Assembly (NCBI GenBank): GCA_946479125.1
Contig: CAMLET010000013.1
Span: 1 to 15,694, forward strand
DNA length: 15,694 bases
Direction of reading: 5' to 3'
DNA from: an uncultured Flavobacteriales bacterium
Lineage (GTDB): Bacteria; Bacteroidota; Bacteroidia; Flavobacteriales; Crocinitomicaceae
In this document: one piece after another, positions 14,780 through 15,694 of the stretch
Position numbering within the stretch: the first letter of the stretch is position 1
Layout of the letters: every line of letters starts with the position of its first letter
The notes under the pieces: model-generated
Database searches by the model: none
What the model was told of the DNA's origin: nothing
The model's input: the letters and a program-made list of their open reading frames with translations, nothing else
Translations under genes and position numbers: made by a program

Positions 14780-15016
14780 GTGAAAAGAACCTTGCAAAAA
14801 ATAGCTTTTTTCTTTGAAATGCGCTCTTTCGGAGTGTGTGATTGGTGGGCCTCTAAGCTGGGAATTCAATCCAGCAAAGTGCGTTTGGGGTTTATTTATG
14901 CAACATGCATTGGTTTAGGCTCACCGCTTATTCCGTACCTGATTATGGCATGGATTCTTGAACACAAACATTATTTCAAAATTAAGTCCAAGAAAAGATC
15001 AATTTGGGAATTGTAA
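14780..15016 (+). CDS. Short PspC-domain inner-membrane protein
   Basis: A 78-aa protein with a single PspC domain: FFEMRSFGVCDWWASKLGIQ (11-30), then S-S-K-V-R-L at about 31-36 and a hydrophobic segment (GFIYATCIGLGSPLIPYLIMAWIL, given in two pieces here: GFIYATCIGLG and SPLIPYLIMAWIL) followed by a basic tail ending RRSIWEL-like (KRSIWEL). This is the short form found widely in Bacteroidota. PspC in other phyla senses envelope stress with PspB, but no psp partners are here, so a stress role is only an inference. The GTG start at 14780 was chosen over the ATG at 14819 because the ATG would cut off the FFE part of the domain. Spacing to neighbours is 5 nt upstream and 1 nt downstream, a strong operon signal. 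Confidence 0.87.
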   Translation: MKRTLQKIAFFFEMRSFGVCDWWASKLGIQSSKVRLGFIYATCIGLGSPLIPYLIMAWILEHKHYFKIKSKKRSIWEL

Positions 15017-15017
15017 A

Positions 15018-15694
15018 ATGAAGGTTTTAATTACTGGCTCTAATGGTCTTCTTGGACAAAAACTGGTAAAACGCTGCTTGAAGCACAATATCAGTTTTAT
15101 TGCAACTTCGAAAGGCGAAAATAGAAATCCGAATTGTCCGGAAGCAAACTATGTTTCTGTCGATTTACAAAATGCAAATGAAATAATCGAGTTGATCGCC
15201 AGTGTTCATCCTGACGCGATCATTCATACTGCAGCCATCACTAATGTTGATTATTGCGAAGATCACGCAGAAGAATGTCATAACGTAAATGTAGAAAGTG
15301 TTAGAACCTTGTTTGAACTTTCACGCAAACAGAACATTCATTTTCAATTGCTTTCTACCGATTTTGTCTTCAACGGCGAAAAAGGAAATTATTCTGAAAT
15401 TGATGAGGTAGATCCCCTTAGTATTTATGCAAAATCGAAAGTTGACGCTGAACACATTCTCTTGAACAGTGATTATGACAATTGGTCTATTGCAAGAACA
15501 ATTATTGTTTACGGAACCGGAGAAAATTTGTCACGCTCAAATATGATTCTTTGGGCTTTAACGGCATTGCCTCAAAATCAACCTATGAATTTGGTGAATG
15601 ATCAGTTCAGAGCACCAACCTGGGCAGACGATCTGGCTTACGGCTGTATGGAAATTGTTCTTAGAAAGGAAAAAGGTATTTTTCACTTGTCCGG
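15018..15694 (+). CDS. SDR-family NAD(P)-dependent reductase, RmlD-like, cut by the window edge
   Basis: 225 complete codons of a gene that continues past the right edge. The N-terminus MKVLITGSNGLLGQKL carries the Rossmann nucleotide-binding GxxGxxG motif (G7, G10, G13). Further extended-SDR/RmlD features are HTAAITNVDYCE (70-81), STDFVFNGEKGNYSE (113-127) and the catalytic YxxxK as Y137-AKS-K141, followed by RAPTWADDLA (198-207). RmlD reduces dTDP-4-keto-rhamnose to dTDP-rhamnose for cell-surface polysaccharide. The substrate here is uncertain because no other rml genes are visible, and Bacteroidota carry RmlD-like SDRs outside such clusters. The ATG comes 1 nt after the PspC stop, so the two are co-transcribed. 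Confidence 0.9.
   Translation, partial: MKVLITGSNGLLGQKLVKRCLKHNISFIATSKGENRNPNCPEANYVSVDLQNANEIIELIASVHPDAIIHTAAITNVDYCEDHAEECHNVNVESVRTLFELSRKQNIHFQLLSTDFVFNGEKGNYSEIDEVDPLSIYAKSKVDAEHILLNSDYDNWSIARTIIVYGTGENLSRSNMILWALTALPQNQPMNLVNDQFRAPTWADDLAYGCMEIVLRKEKGIFHLS

Noticed and set aside
1..15694. A defence island, CRISPR, prophage or transposon
   Set aside because: No repeats-spacers array, cas, restriction, toxin-antitoxin, integrase, transposase or phage gene is recognisable; gene content is envelope, secretion and metabolic.

Overview
The window looks like a chromosomal stretch of a Bacteroidota bacterium, most likely order Flavobacteriales (a Fluviicola/Crocinitomicaceae-like genome is my guess; genus not provable here). 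Supporting signs are three proteins with C-terminal type IX secretion (T9SS) sorting domains, a TonB-dependent receptor with a carboxypeptidase-regulatory-like N-terminus paired with a DUF4249 lipoprotein, DUF2851 and short PspC proteins typical of the phylum, low GC, few Shine-Dalgarno sites, and Bacteroidota-type -7 boxes (TAnnTTTG) before several genes.

Layout. Positions 1-261 (minus) hold the 5' end of an outer-membrane, surface-antigen-like gene. mtnD (acireductone dioxygenase, plus) follows and converges with a minus-strand two-gene unit: a TonB-dependent receptor (4128 to 1771) overlapping by 14 nt the start of a DUF4249 lipoprotein (1784 to 900). Divergent from the receptor, across a 174-bp intergenic region with box-like motifs on both strands, is a plus-strand pair: a small beta-barrel-like protein (4303-4914) and a lipoprotein (4919-5686). 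Then come mtnC (5727-6422), two small T9SS cargo proteins (6532-7419 and 7526-8218), mtnA (8300-9364) and a small secreted protein (9408-9896). A hairpin terminator separates it from a convergent 947-residue T9SS cargo gene (12796 to 9953). The right end is a plus-strand run: DUF2851 (12960-14240), a lipoprotein (14283-14774), a PspC-domain protein (14780-15016) and a truncated SDR/RmlD-like reductase (15018 to the edge).

Function. The clearest theme is methionine salvage. mtnA (isomerase), mtnC (enolase-phosphatase) and mtnD (dioxygenase) lie on one strand within 9 kb, but they are interleaved with cell-surface genes rather than forming an operon. mtnB, mtnK and mtnP/mtnN are not here. mtnC and mtnA each have a -7 box ending 4 nt before the ATG, which suggests leaderless transcripts. 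The other theme is envelope and secretion: a receptor/lipoprotein pair, small OM and lipoproteins, and T9SS cargo. The two adjacent small T9SS proteins share a sorting domain with a paired-cysteine motif.

Non-coding structure includes a REP-like 28-bp GTAG palindrome (7469-7496), a heptamer tandem array at the mtnA promoter (8255-8289), an imperfect inverted repeat between the divergent 947-aa and DUF2851 genes, and the terminator at 9903-9940. No tRNA, rRNA, CRISPR, IS element or integrase was seen, and no gene-free stretch exceeds 300 bases. Most of the window is ordinary for this phylum. I did not find a convincing new defence or mobile system.
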